A stretch of 64,000 nucleotides of DNA from assembly GCA_031841125.1 (NCBI GenBank), contig CM063110.1, positions 58,193,946 to 58,257,945 of the forward strand, written 5' to 3'. This document shows, in pieces, positions 35,857-47,203 of this stretch. Position 1 is the first letter of the stretch. Each line of letters begins with the position of its first letter. This stretch comes from Acanthococcus lagerstroemiae (lineage: Eukaryota > Arthropoda > Insecta > Hemiptera > Eriococcidae). The notes beneath the pieces were generated by a model that had not been told where the DNA came from, searched no databases, and saw nothing but the letters and a program-made list of their open reading frames with translations. The position numbers were made by a program, and so were the translations under genes.

Positions 35857-38017
35857 ATAATGAAATAGCGACTTAAGAACGCATTCAAATATTCACGATG
35901 TAGTACAGCTGTTACCGTTCATTGTTAACCGTCGTTACGTTTTTGCTGGCCCACTACCTGTGTATGCTGTTCGTGCAGGTGGACAAACTGAAGACAAGAC
36001 TGTGATACTCTATACTTTGTAGTAATTAACTGAGCAAATTAAATTCTTGAATTAATTACGCACACAAAAATCACCTGTCTATAATTTAAATAAATAAACA
36101 GATTAAAAAAAAAAGTAGAAGAAAATACAGACCATGTCAGCGAAAAACATTGCCGCTTCTGATCAAGTAGTCTAAAAAATATTTTCCACAACAAGAGCCA
36201 CAAGTGAGTTTACATGACTTGTGACTCTTGGTGTATAATATACTATGGTGATATATTTTGTTCGTATTAAAGAAGTTGAGTTTTCTCGATCAGGAAGATT
36301 ATTTCAAGTCTGTAAATACGAATTATTAATGTAATAGCTTTTAAGGACGAAAAGATGCAGGGTAGAAGATAAAGTATCATCTGGGAAAAACCACAGATAT
36401 GCCCCCCCCCGTACCTCGTATAAATTGTAACTTAGTCGAATATACGTTTTCTGACGGTCCAATGTAAAGAACTTATTACGAAAACAGTGGAAATAGGAAT
36501 TACGTATTGAGAATATTTTCTCAAGTCTCTCTCAGGATTCTTCATATTCGCTGTGGGACTTGTGTTTCTCCACAAGCTTGTATTTTTGTAATTCGTGGTT
36601 CATTTATTGTCGGGCTTGTATTTTGTACCACGGCTCGTTATCTTCGATAATTCGACAGACTCGTATTTGTTGTTCTTTTTGGGTTTGTATTTTGTACTGG
36701 GGCTAATGATTCGTTTCGGATTTGCCTGTTTACCAGTTTCTCATTATTTGTAACTCGTCGTTCATTCTCGGACATGTTTTACAACTCTTTCGTGCTTTAA
36801 ATGAGGGATGGAAGACAAGAAATTTTACTCTTTCTGACGACACACCGCGTATAATTGCCTAAATTTTCAATCGCTGGTTACAACCGCGGAAGCTGGAATC
36901 GAACTTTCATCGACATTAAGCCCGCCAAAAAAGAGGCGCGAGCGAGGCGCGGGGATGACTGAGGGAGGGGCGATAGAGCCATTTTCAATACACGGTATTC
37001 ATATACGGAGTCGAAAACTCTCGCTCAACTTCAGGTATAGGTACAGCCGCATAAATGATGGAATCGTTAAATTTTAGATTGTGTATTTGAAAATTTTGCG
37101 GAACAGATGTTCTTTTAGGTTTCGCCGCCGCCGTCCCCGTTAGACATACACTCCATACATGCGGCGCCGTTTTTCCACCTTTTGTTGTATTCCTTTGAAT
37201 TTTCATTTGCACATTAGCGTCGGAAAGTGTTTCGGCTGCGCCGACACAAAACGAGAGAGAAAGAGGGGGTGGGGAGAGCGAGAGAGAAACGAAAACCAAG
37301 AGCCTTTTCACTTTCCCTCGCACACGTGGTCTCACTCGCTTGTCCCCTCTCTCTCGCTCTCAATTGTCTCCTTTAAATCATGCAACACGTTTCGCTGTCG
37401 TACACGTAACAAGCGACAAAATCTGACATTTGCGAATATGCTCGACGTACATATACAAGTATAAGCTCCTTCCTGTGCGCCATAATCGATGGGTGCGTGT
37501 TATCAACGCTGTCAGCGAGAGAATAACTTGCGGTGTTGTCGACTACGTACGATTAAATTGAACAATTTCTTGTTCCCGCGCACACGGGTGTAGGGTGTAC
37601 ATCTGTACATCAGGCGAAATTTATCAACAAAGTCGCGAAAATTGTATTCCATAATGAAACGATATTGTGCAGATATTTACATACAGGCGAAAATTGCTGC
37701 AGCTGGATAGCGAAGTCGCGCGAAGCGAACATGGACCACGTGATCCGTAATTAAATTTCAAAATGTCACGGATGATTACACATACAGCCGCTTGTTCGAG
37801 AGACGCATACTTCCATTATCGAGTTTCTGGAGAAGAGAATTCTCAAGACAATTGGTGTGTGTCGGACACGCCACCAAAAATTGGTAGACCGGCGATACCA
37901 GCAAAGTGAACGCTAATTGGTAACTGCCAGATCATACAAACCCGCCCTGCTCATATCGCTGAAACCTGGTTTCACCAAATCATGTATGACCTCGTTTCTA
38001 ATTTCCATCTGAACTCG
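35857..38017. other. Non-coding with CpG-rich tract 36890-37620
   Basis: 36890-37620 is richer in CpG, GAGA/CTCTCTC words and GC than its surroundings, as in some insect promoters. No transcript or coding exon can be attached to it. A run of C is at 36403-36411. Confidence 0.35.
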
Positions 38018-38206
38018 AGGTCTGGAATCCGCCATTTCGAGCATTACCTCGGAGACGTCGGGGAGGCTGTTAGGGCAGTCTTGGCCTTCTTCTCTTCTTG
38101 CCAAAATACCGGCCTAGGCCGAAATGTAGCGAGTAGTTATGTGGGCTCGAACTCGGGACCTCCGGATTCTGAGACCAGCGCGCTATCCACTCGGCCAACC
38201 AGACCC
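38018..38206 (-). repeat. tRNA-derived SINE, copy 1
   Basis: On the minus strand the element starts with a tRNA-like head: TTGGCCGAGTGGATAGCGCG (box A) and GAGTTCGAGCCC (box B). A conserved body with GGCCTAGGCCGG follows and ends near GGATTCCAGA. It aligns end to end with 47651-47840. A Pol III type 2 promoter plus a shared non-tRNA body identifies a SINE. Confidence 0.85.
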
Positions 38207-39127
38207 CTAAATTATGTTATATGTACATGTCCCTTGCCCTTCGAATTCAAATTCAAACACCCTGCCGAATCAACATACCAGATTACCAGTCACTTTAATG
38301 ATGAAGAATGATGCACAAGTTCTGTCTATACAATGTCAGAAGAAACGATCGGATATTTTTCAACTTTTAAAGAGAAATGGAACTAGAACGGCAAGGGAAA
38401 GCATTCCTCAGTACTTAAGTCAAATTCATTGGATTTGGGTACTGATTTCGTCTCCCACAAGTTGCGACAAGTTGTTCAGATTTTCTTTACCCTGTCACTG
38501 TTAACCGTTCTTATACTCTTCTTGTCGTTTTTCTCATTACATTGGTCTATGTAGGGTAGGCTCATCATTATACCTCAATAATTTCAACTTTTCCGGATAT
38601 ACACGCTCACGCAAATCCAACCAATGATTTCTCGTCAACCGCCAAACTTCAATGATACCACAAATCCTCAACTTCTACAGTGATGCCGGATGGTGTGAAC
38701 CGAACCCGGTGTAGTCACAGTCGCAAGTGCGGGGTCGCTATTCCACCTCATCATTAACCTAATTACGTTTTACCAAATCTACATTGCCTAACATCACTTA
38801 GTTCCAGAGCTGGAGTCTTCCGTACCAATCAAAGAGTTGAACTGATGAGATGTCTATTTTTAATTGGCATAATGTTCTGTCAAATTTCTGAACACTCATC
38901 GGTGAGATCAACGATTTCAGAATTTCAAGTTTTCTCTTTTCCTTATCACAGTTTCTCAATTACACAGAATAACTGGGTTTCTGGTGGTGAACGATTTCCA
39001 GATTTCACACAGTTTTTGAATGTTTGTCAATATGACTTAAGATCAAAGACCTTTAGACTCATTGACCATTTAGGACTTATAAATCATTTAAGGACAATTC
39101 CACTAGGAGGAACTAGTCTGTACGTTA
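38207..39127. other. Non-coding spacer
   Basis: A possible tRNA-like box B (reverse strand GGGTTCGGTTCACACC) lies near 38690-38710 without other tRNA features. No gene supported. Confidence 0.35.
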
Positions 39128-39620
39128 TACAGAGTGTCTCATTTATTCTGCAACCCGACATACACGAACTACTGCCTCATCACCAACGAAAACGAAACTG
39201 GTTTAAACACAGTGGGCGTGGCGTTGCGACCCTCTACAACGCAGCGCGAACCCATTCAACATTCAAGCCGAGCGAGACCCTGCAGTTGCGTTGGGATCGA
39301 ATTCGGTGAAGGAATGTGATAATGATGTTGTGTTCAGAAAAACGCGGAGTTCGGATCTAGTAACGGTAGTGAAAGGCCGTGTTTTTAATGCGTTCGCCAA
39401 GTGTCAGTGCAGTGTAACATACAGGTTTTACTCGAGCTCTAGCTTACAATAGGTACTGATCGATAGGTACTGATTTTGTCTTTAGACAGACTTGTTAAAA
39501 CGCGTCCTGTTTCGCAACGGCTCGCTTATCTGAGGCTTGCCTATGCTCGTAAACTTTGTATACACTGAACACCACTCAAGTTAGCACGTCGCAACAAGTT
39601 GAAGCAATAAGGATGGAAAG

Positions 39621-40490
39621 ATGGATGAAAACTTCAAAAACAAATTTAGGAAAATGATGGCAGACGTTAAATCCATTAAAGAAACGGTCACGAAAACAGA
39701 CGAGAAGATGGATATGGTAACCTCACAGATACGAGTATCTACCCCCCAAGCAGAGAATAAAGAACTCAAGGAAAAAGTCGAAATACTCTCTATGCAAAAT
39801 GAAGCCCTCCAAAATTCAGTCAACAACCTAGAACAATATAGTATGAAAAATAACGTAATCATAAACGGAATCCCATGGGACAAAGATGAAAACGTTCAGA
39901 ATAAGGTGGTAACGATTGCCAAATCTCTAAACGTAATCCTCAATGACTACGACTTTTGCGCAACTCACCGCCTCCCAACAACCAAAGGAAAAATTCCAGC
40001 CATTATTGTTCGCCTCAATAACAGGGAGAAAAAGTCCGATCTGGTACAGAATTCGAAATGGTTGAAGATACATGGAAACGACTTGAACCTCAAACCAGCA
40101 GTTCCAATTTTTGTAAACGAACAATTGAGCTCCCATACAATGGCAATCTTCAAAAAAGCACGCGATCTAAAAAGAAATAACATCATCGCTCATTCATGGG
40201 TCACTGAAGGAAAAGTCTACGTAAGAGAAGAAGAAAACGGGCCAGCGAGACGAGTCAAATCACTATCTGATCTATCATGCGAGGAGCAGGAGGAAGGTGG
40301 AACACCAACAAAAACGTCAACAACTTTAACGTTATCGCAACTAGGCAGTAGGAGTAGGACAACGAGATGTGCCAAGTCCAAAACTCTCTCAAATAGGCTC
40401 CGGACTCCGATTGCCCAGGTAAGCCTGGTCGACATGGGCAATTACGACCTATTTTCCGCGCTACCGGTAGAAAATCAAAATATAAACTAA
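39621..40490 (+). CDS. LINE ORF1p: coiled coil plus FP-like nucleic-acid-binding domain
   Basis: 289 codons, intact. Residues about 5-75 are Lys/Glu/Gln-rich heptads consistent with a coiled coil ending NNLEQYSMKNN. Then comes INGIPWDKDENVQ...IAKSLNV and THRLPTTKGKIPAIIVRL, the pattern of the FP-like/L1-ORF1-type domain found in ORF1 of several arthropod LINEs. It probably coats element RNA. The C-terminal 60 residues are Ser/Thr/Arg-rich. The stop at 40488-40490 lies inside the readable start of ORF2, which is in another frame, so the two ORFs abut or overlap slightly. Confidence 0.75.
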   Translation: MDENFKNKFRKMMADVKSIKETVTKTDEKMDMVTSQIRVSTPQAENKELKEKVEILSMQNEALQNSVNNLEQYSMKNNVIINGIPWDKDENVQNKVVTIAKSLNVILNDYDFCATHRLPTTKGKIPAIIVRLNNREKKSDLVQNSKWLKIHGNDLNLKPAVPIFVNEQLSSHTMAIFKKARDLKRNNIIAHSWVTEGKVYVREEENGPARRVKSLSDLSCEEQEEGGTPTKTSTTLTLSQLGSRSRTTRCAKSKTLSNRLRTPIAQVSLVDMGNYDLFSALPVENQNIN

Positions 40491-43400
40491 ACATAGGTAG
40501 CTTTAATATTCGATTGTTAAAAGAAAACCATAAGATATTAAAACTAGAAATAGCTCAGGAAAAAGCAAAAATAGACATTTTGGGAATTTCGGAGGTTAGG
40601 CGTGCAGGTGAAAATATAATCAAAGCCAAAAAACAAAATGTATTATGCTACTTTGGCGATAAATCGGGTCACGGTGGGGTAGGCTTCTTAATCAACCGAG
40701 TGTGGGAAGATAAGCTAGTACTATTCAAGGGAATATCGGATCGAATCGCAATGGCAAAATTCAATCTTGGAAAAAACAAGTCTCTCACGTTGATCCAGGT
40801 TTACGCGCCTACAGCGGAGGCCTCGGAAGAGGACCTGACTACGTTCTATGAGGACCTTTCCGGTTGTTTTTCTAGCCTTAGGTGTAACGCGAGTTACCAA
40901 GTCCTGGTCATGGGAGACTTTAATAGTAAGATAGGTACAAGGGAGCCAGAACACATAATAGGTCCCTATCAATACGGGAAACGAAATGCCAGGGGGTACG
41001 ATTTGATAAACTTTTGTCATACAAACCATTTAAAAATTGTCAATACATGGTACAAAAAACCAAATTGTAAAAAATGGACGTGGATTTCACCGAACCTAGA
41101 ATACAAAAATCAGATTGACTTCATTCTGGCTCCTACTAAGGAATACTCCGTAAAAAACTTCGATGTAATAAAAAATTTTGGCATATACTCCAATCACCGT
41201 CCAATCACATGCGACCTCGAAATCACCTGGCGTAGAAAGCTCTCCAAAAAAACCAAACACAAGCTAGACCCAATCGACTACACAAGGTATAGTAACGAAC
41301 TAGACAACCTAATGAGGGACGAAGATTGCAGCACGATCCTTCAGACAGATGTTGACACGATTAACAGTTGGGTAACAAATAAAATACTCACGGCTTCCGA
41401 AATTACCTCAAAATCTTCCTCAAACACAGCAAACCACATAGAAAATTACAACTCGAAAACAGAAATTAAAGACTTGATTAGAAAAAGAGAGAGACTCAGA
41501 TACAAAAAGAACAAATCACCTCGCGATAAAATTGAACTAAATATTCAGGGTGTCTAACAGGCCAAGTAAGTCAAATAAAGTCAAGTATTTGGGAAGAGGT
41601 CAATTAAGTCGAATAAAGTCCACTTTTTTTGGTCCTGGTCATGTAAAAAGAGAAAAATCAAAAATTGCTGCAGAAAATTAGTTATAAATTTAAATGTCTG
41701 AATATTGATTCTAAAAATTATTAATGTGTTTGTCACAATTTTCATTCAAATTTCATATTCTATGTAAAGTATTATTTTCTTTCTATAATATTAATTTTCA
41801 TCACAAAACACTTGATGGTTGTTTCAAGTTGTGGTTACCACTAAATCTATAAGAAAAAGTTGAAAATGGAACGAAAAGGTATCCAGAGTCATATTGAAAT
41901 GTATTTATGTTGATAAACGATGCTTGAAAATGAGGTATTTGTAAAAGAAAATATTAGTTCTTTATTAATACTACTCCAAGTTGCTACGTATACTATTCTA
42001 CAAAGGTGTCTGATATGCTGGCACTGAGGAAGGCGTTACCGTCTGTGTTTTTGGGCCCTAAGTCAATAATCACTAGGGGAAAAGAGGTCAAGTAAAGTCA
42101 AGTATTTTCAAATCTCAGATTTGTTAGACACCCTGATACATTCTATGTAAGCTAACGAAAAAACGCGTACGCGAAATTGCGAAAGAAAAGGAAGATGAGC
42201 AACATCTAAAAGTACCAAAAAAATAAAAAAGTTAAAATCACTGGGATCTCACTGGATTCCGTTCGTTTACGATAATTCAGGTAACAAAAAGTACTCAAGA
42301 GATGACATTAATAAAACAGCTACCTCATTCTACGCAGAATTCTACGACAACCCGGAAGAACCACAAGTAGTAGCAAGTTCAGACGACGAGTCTTTGATTG
42401 AAACGGTGACGGCCTTTTTAGCTGATGAAGTTGAAAAAGTCTTAAAAAATTTAAGCAATAACAAAGCTTCGGGCGATGACCAAATCACAAACGAACATTT
42501 GAAATACGGGTCTAAAGATAAACTATTAAATTTTCTCACCAAATTTTTTAACAAAGTACTACGCGACAAAAATATCCCGGAGAGTTGGAGAAAATCCGAT
42601 ATTATTTTAATACATAAAAAAGGCGATAGACATAGGATCGATAACTACAGGCCGATCAGCCTTAGCTCGACGTTATCGAAAATTTTCTCGAAACTCATCG
42701 AAAGCAGAATAAAGGGGACCATAGATGAACAACAACCCCACGAACAAGCAGGCTTCAGAAAGGGATACTCCACCGCTGATCACCTATTCACGCTTAACCT
42801 CCTAATTGAAAAAGTAAACGAATACCAGACGGACCTCCACCTCGCCTTCGTGGACTTTAGAAAGGCCTTTGACTCGCTGAACCACGACTTCATGTTGAAC
42901 GCTTTAAAACATCAAGGAATTCCAAGCACATACGTTAAGCTTATTCAAGAAATGTACACGAACCTAAAAGCAAGAATTTTGACAGAGAGGAGGGGGGAAT
43001 ACTTTGATATTAAAAAAGGGGTAAAACAGGGAGATCCACTCTCGCCGGATCTTTTCTGCTGCTCGTTAGAAGAAGAGGTATTTAGAAACCTAAATTGGGA
43101 AAACCGGGGGATCAAAATTAATGGAGAAAAATTGAATAACCTAAGATTTGCAGACGATATTGTACTCATCTCAGACAATTTAAACGATCTCTACGAAATG
43201 TTGAACGAATTAAAAGAAGCTAGTCAGGAAGCAGGTCTGATTATAAATTTTTCGAAAACAAAAATCATGTCTAACGCGATAAAAGCAGATAACATAGAAA
43301 TAGGAGAAGACGAAATCGAACGCGTTGAAAACACAAATTATCTGGGCCAAATTATATCGTTAGAAAACAAAACAGAAAAGGAAATTAATAATCGAATCGT

Positions 43401-43920
43401 ATTAGGTTGGAAAAAATTTTGGTCACTAAAATACATTCTAAAAGGAAACTTCTCGATTCAAAATAAAATCGAAATCATAAACAGCTGTGTTCCACCGGTA
43501 ATATCTTACGGATCCCGAACTTGGTCTATGAACAAAAAAACAAGAACGAAACTTCACGGTACGCAACACGCCATGACACGATCAATAGCAGGTGTTAAGC
43601 TAAAGGACCGCATAAGGATTTCGGATTTGAAACGCAAATTCAAAGGAATTAGCGATTTTGTGCACGAATGCAGGAGGAGAAAATGGGAATGGGGGGGTCA
43701 TATAATCAGAGCCTGCGATGGTAGATGGGGGAACAAAATCCTATTCTGGTTCAGCGAAAACGAAAGGAGAATAGGTCGTCCGAGGGCGAGATGAAGGGAT
43801 GAGATCGCGGAATTCATTCAGGATAATCAATTTCACCGGGTAGCGCGGGGCCGGGCCGAATGGGCTCGGCTAAAGGAGTCTTTTGCCCAACAAATGGGCT
43901 TGGCGCGAGTAGGATTATGA
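40460..43920 (+). pseudogene. LINE ORF2: APE endonuclease and reverse transcriptase, disrupted
   Basis: The endonuclease (to about 41545) reads NIGSFNIR, then ILGISEVRR (catalytic Glu), VYAPTAEASEED, MGDFNSKIG and SNHRPITCD, all in family order and intact. After the MITE, sequence resumes (ILCKLTKKRVRE), shifts frame at an A-run near 42220, and enters the RT: GDDQITNEHLK, YRPISLSSTLSKIFSK, AFVDFRKAFDSLNH, KKGVKQGDPLSPDLF and RFADDIVLIS (catalytic DD near 43155). The C-terminus reads RRKWEWGGHIIRA; a TGA at 43792-43794 replaces an expected Trp in RPRARW, after which the frame continues to 43920. No clear initiator ATG; the frame overlaps the ORF1 end. Confidence 0.85.
41546..42135. mobile_element. 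MITE with CAGGGTGTCTAACAG ends, 590 bp
   Basis: Inverted ends CAGGGTGTCTAACAG / TTGTTAGACACCCTG and repeated GTCAAGTA/AAGTCAAG words near both ends place it in the same family as 10828-11289. It sits inside LINE ORF2 just after the endonuclease, and the ORF2 protein text continues directly after it. The target duplication is not clear. Confidence 0.8.
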
Positions 43921-43927
43921 TTATACT

Positions 43928-44998
43928 ATGTTAAGTGCTAAACTATATGATTTCTCGCCAATAAAAGATAAAAGTTCAGAAAAACGCGCGTTCATTATTG
44001 AACATTATTTTCGCTCAAATTCCTATGCAACTGTTCAGGAACGATTTAGAAATGCATTTCCGGATTCTACGGTGCCTAATAAGAGCACAATTAAGCGCAT
44101 CGTGGATCATTTCCAAACGAATTTTCGTGTTGAGCCAAATAAAAAGAATCGGCCGAAAAGTGTGCTTTCGGCAGATAAACTTGAAGAGATTTTCAATAAA
44201 ATGAAAGACGAACCGTCAACGTCGGTACGAAAACTCGCGTTGCAGACGAACATTCGCCGTTCTAGTGCGTTTCGCGGGTTGAAGGAATTAAAATTGAACG
44301 CGTATCGCTCGTTATCGGTACAAGAATTAAAAGGGCCAGATCTGCCTCGCCGTCTCTACTTTTGCCGGTGGTGGTTAAACTTCGTTAAATCTCATGGCGT
44401 TGACTCCCTGAACAACGTTTTCTTCAGTGATGAGGCATGGTTTCATCGCACGGGTCACATTAATTCTCGTAACTATCGGATTTGGTCGAGTGAAAATCCT
44501 CACGTCTTCAGGGAAACGAGTCTGCACCCAGATAAGATTGGCGTCTGGTGTGCGATATCACGTAAAAGAATTATTGGACCGTTATTTTTTACATCAGTGG
44601 TGAACGCGGCTGTGTATCAGGATATTGTCACGCAGTTTATCTCACTACTGGAAGTACCAGAACGCGATTGCTGGTTTCAGCAAGATGGCGCACCGGCGCA
44701 TACTGCAAAAGACACGTTGGAGTTTCTAAAAGAATTTTTTGGGGAACGAATTATTTCCGTCGGCCTCTGGCCTCCGAGGAGTCCAGACCTGTCCCCTCCA
44801 GATTTCTTCTTATGGGCCCACTTGAAAAATCAAGTATTCCAACAGTCGATTTCATCCATTGATGAGTTGAAAAAACGAATTACCCAGGAAATAAATGCCA
44901 TTACATCGGAACCATTGGTGACAGTCTCTCGAAACCTATTGAACCGTGCCAGAACCTGTCGGTCAGGGAAAGGCGGTCGCATCCAACAACTTTTGTAA
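43928..44998 (+). CDS. mariner-like DDE/D transposase, intact
   Basis: 356 codons without interruption. Residues about 15-130 form the DNA-binding part, with two helix-turn-helix-like segments (YATVQERFRNAFPD and STSVRKLALQTN). Catalytic blocks follow: FFSDEAWFHRTG (first Asp near 167), CWFQQDGAPAHTAKD (second Asp) and WPPRSPDLSPPDFFLWAHLK (third Asp). I count 38 residues between the second and third Asp, more than the 34 of classical mariners. The enzyme would cut and rejoin DNA at the 27-bp ends. The ATG lies only a few bases after the LINE tail, so the LINE entered the 5' untranslated part and left the coding frame whole. Confidence 0.9.
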   Translation: MLSAKLYDFSPIKDKSSEKRAFIIEHYFRSNSYATVQERFRNAFPDSTVPNKSTIKRIVDHFQTNFRVEPNKKNRPKSVLSADKLEEIFNKMKDEPSTSVRKLALQTNIRRSSAFRGLKELKLNAYRSLSVQELKGPDLPRRLYFCRWWLNFVKSHGVDSLNNVFFSDEAWFHRTGHINSRNYRIWSSENPHVFRETSLHPDKIGVWCAISRKRIIGPLFFTSVVNAAVYQDIVTQFISLLEVPERDCWFQQDGAPAHTAKDTLEFLKEFFGERIISVGLWPPRSPDLSPPDFFLWAHLKNQVFQQSISSIDELKKRITQEINAITSEPLVTVSRNLLNRARTCRSGKGGRIQQLL

Positions 44999-45083
44999 TA
45001 TATTATAAATATGTAAATAAATATTAGTTATTTTATTTGCGTTCTATTCTTTCTGGGTTGCAAAATAAATGAGACACACTGTA

Positions 45084-46531
45084 TGAATGATTTGGTTTTG
45101 TACTAATATTTTGAAGTATTTCTGAGAGCTAATAAACGTGGACCATCTCCTTTTGTGTTATCTTTTCATTGGAAATCTCATATTGCGAATTTGGTATTTC
45201 CACCATTTACTCTGCGAAATATTTGGAAACAACGTGTGTTCAACCCAGAGTATCCGTATTAACCTTGTAACCCATAAAATTATTTTAGCTTGATCTGTGG
45301 CTATACACTGGTATATCAGCGAGAAATGTATCCGTTCGTTTTAGTACCGTTATGTATTTTTGTTTATTCGTGTAATACAGTGTACCTGTTGAAATAGACT
45401 CGTTTGTTCTAACCTATATATTTTAAGCCCAACAAACCTTGTTTCTTTTTCTTCTTTTTTTCGACTAAGTCACGTTAGGTGAAATAAGTCGCTCCATTCA
45501 AGAAAATTCTCAAATCTCGCCGTTTATGAATTGAGAAATCATTCTGACGCGATAAACTCAGTCGGTTGCGTTAGAACGTAAGTCTTTCTGTAAAACGTGT
45601 TCTCACACTCAGAAATTGTCTGAGCTAGAAACGAGATCATTAGATTCGGAGGGAATTAGTTCTAAAATTTTTCCTCTGTTCTCTCTCGACTGACAAGGAA
45701 AAGTCCCAAGTTGAACTTTTCAAAATTAGTGAATTCACAAGTTCGAAATCATACATTGGTTTTGCAGGGAATAACCTTCTGTCGCTTGTGAACCACCTGT
45801 GTCATAAATAAACTAACCGAAGTACCTGTTCAGTCTGTTCATAAGCCAGCTCGTAATTTCACCTTATAATTTCGTTCTGTATACTCAATTCCTCAGCACA
45901 GTCCTCTTCTAGTTCGTTTACCTAGCGGATAATGAAGTCCTCCACAGTTCCATTCAAATTCTTTTATCCCTTCAACAACTGACATAAAACACCTTAAACT
46001 CTACTGTACGGATCTCACATCACCTTTCGTTATCGCCCAGATTATTACATCGAAATGGGAGCGAAAACGCGAGAAACAAAAAAGTTCAAGGCAACGTAAA
46101 TTTCGTTCGGCCGACTAAAGAACATTTTTTTTATTTTTTTTATGATTCATAAAATCGCGTTATCCACCTGCGAGAATGCGTTCATATTTCGCTTTTCTTT
46201 CGAGCAGGAAACAAAATTAAAATCAGTGATCCGACTGAGGAAACAAAACATGTCGCAATAAATTTCGTTAAATGGCGGGTATAAAAGATAAAAAATGGCG
46301 CAATATTTGGCGGATATAAATAGAAGAAACGGAGAAACTAGGCGGCACAACTTCGAGGCGAATGAGAGAAAACTCCGGTCGATGAGAAAGAAATAATACG
46401 ATATCTTACAGAGCAAGTTTTGGCAGGAATCTATACAACCTTACTACAGAATCAAATTCGGGCTCATTCTTTAGTTTTAGACGTTCTACACTTTAGTATC
46501 CATGTTGAAGGGTCAGTGCACATGGTAGTAC
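45084..46531. other. Non-coding spacer
   Basis: No supported gene or repeat recognised on either strand. Confidence 0.35.
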
Positions 46532-46601
46532 TCTGTATGTAGAGTATGTCAATTCACAATTTCTTCCTCAGTAGTCCAGAGTGCTTTCGACTGTCACACG
46601 C

Positions 46602-46894
46602 TATCTCCCTACAATAGACAGGAACAACACTAACCGAGTATACAGACTGGATTGCGAGTACTGTGGCATGACTTACATAGGAGAAACAGGCAGAAAATTT
46701 ACAGCCAGAATAAAAGAACATGAAAATTCACAGAATCTAAAGGATGACAATTCACTTTTTGGAAAACGCTACAACAACCAGGGACACAACAACTACAAGT
46801 TAACAGAAAAGTACAAAATCCTACATATAGAAACCAACACAAGAAAAAGAAAATTAAAAGAACAACTTGAGATAATAAAGGCAAACAACAACTA
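46602..46894 (+). pseudogene. Penelope GIY-YIG endonuclease domain, 5'-truncated
   Basis: About 98 codons. Motifs in order: RVYRLDCEYCGMTYIGETGR (the GIY-YIG pair appears as VYRL...TYIG, with a Cys pair in between as in Penelope proteins), then KFTARIKEHENS (Arg and His of the active site), a spacer with GHNNY, and a basic tail RKRKLKEQLEIIKANN. The Glu-Thr-Gly-Arg segment fits the family. In intact elements the nuclease nicks DNA for target-primed reverse transcription. Without the RT this copy cannot move by itself. Confidence 0.75.
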
Positions 46895-47062
46895 ACTTCC
46901 AAAGCGAGAAATTATTCAAATAAAATAATACCCACTGATTGGACAGACAACACAACCACAGACAACCAATAGGAATACACACTAAATAGCTTTACCATAC
47001 GGTACTACACATCACTATTATTACAGGACGACTGAGAGAAAAGTGATAGGGTACTCCACTGA

Positions 47063-47093
47063 AGATGGTGTAACAGCTGAAAGCGTTCTGGAC
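47063..47093 (+). ncRNA. Hammerhead-ribozyme-like core in Penelope terminal repeat
   Basis: CTGAAGATGGTGTAACAGCT followed by GAAAGC resembles a minimal hammerhead core: CTGANGA, a short helix II, then GAAA. Hammerhead motifs are known in Penelope terminal repeats. Helix II here is weak (the foldback version at 16.0 kb would form GGC/GCC). Activity is uncertain. Confidence 0.35.
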
Positions 47094-47203
47094 TATAGAA
47101 GAAGATATTGCGAATTGGCACACCCGCAAAATTCGAAATACTAGTATCCCAGGAAATTAGACTTTCTACTCGCAAAATAAATATTCCGCGCGTCCTTTAC
47201 TAA

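Larger units (their letters stand above)
39600..43925 (+). mobile_element. RTE-like LINE inside the mariner element
   Basis: It contains ORF1, an endonuclease-RT ORF2 and almost no 3' UTR. The ORF2 stop lies within the 3' tail GGATTATGATTATA. Short tails with small tandem repeats suit RTE-like non-LTR elements. The ORF2 protein resembles the proteins often mislabelled craniofacial development protein 2-like in arthropod annotations. It is interrupted by a MITE at 41546-42135, an A-run frameshift near 42220 and one nonsense codon near the C-terminus. The start given is that of the coding part; the 5' UTR extends left. Confidence 0.8.
39130..45081 (+). mobile_element. mariner-like element split by a LINE
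   Basis: 27-bp inverted repeats lie at 39130-39156 (CAGAGTGTCTCATTTATTCT...) and 45055-45081. They agree at 25 of 27 positions and are flanked by TA at 39128-39129 and 45082-45083, the mariner target duplication. Between them lie the left part of the element, an RTE-like LINE (to about 43925) and the mariner transposase gene with a short 3' region. Subtracting the LINE leaves roughly 1.3-1.6 kb, a normal mariner length. The exact LINE 5' junction is unclear (somewhere in 39270-39600). Confidence 0.9.
46532..47128 (+). mobile_element. Penelope-like element fragment with inverted terminal repeats
   Basis: About 70-bp inverted repeats at 46532-46600 and 47060-47128 (shared core: CACAATTTCTTC...CCAGAGTGCTTTCGACTGT and its complement) enclose a GIY-YIG coding fragment. 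Penelope-like elements encode an RT fused to a GIY-YIG nuclease and carry terminal repeats that may be inverted. Here the RT is missing and only the C-terminal nuclease part remains. The same repeat sequence forms the foldback at 15988-16127. Confidence 0.75.

Noticed and set aside
36890..37620. Host gene promoter / CpG island
   Set aside because: Composition is suggestive, but no TATA/Inr arrangement or downstream coding exon could be tied to it, so it is left as unassigned sequence.
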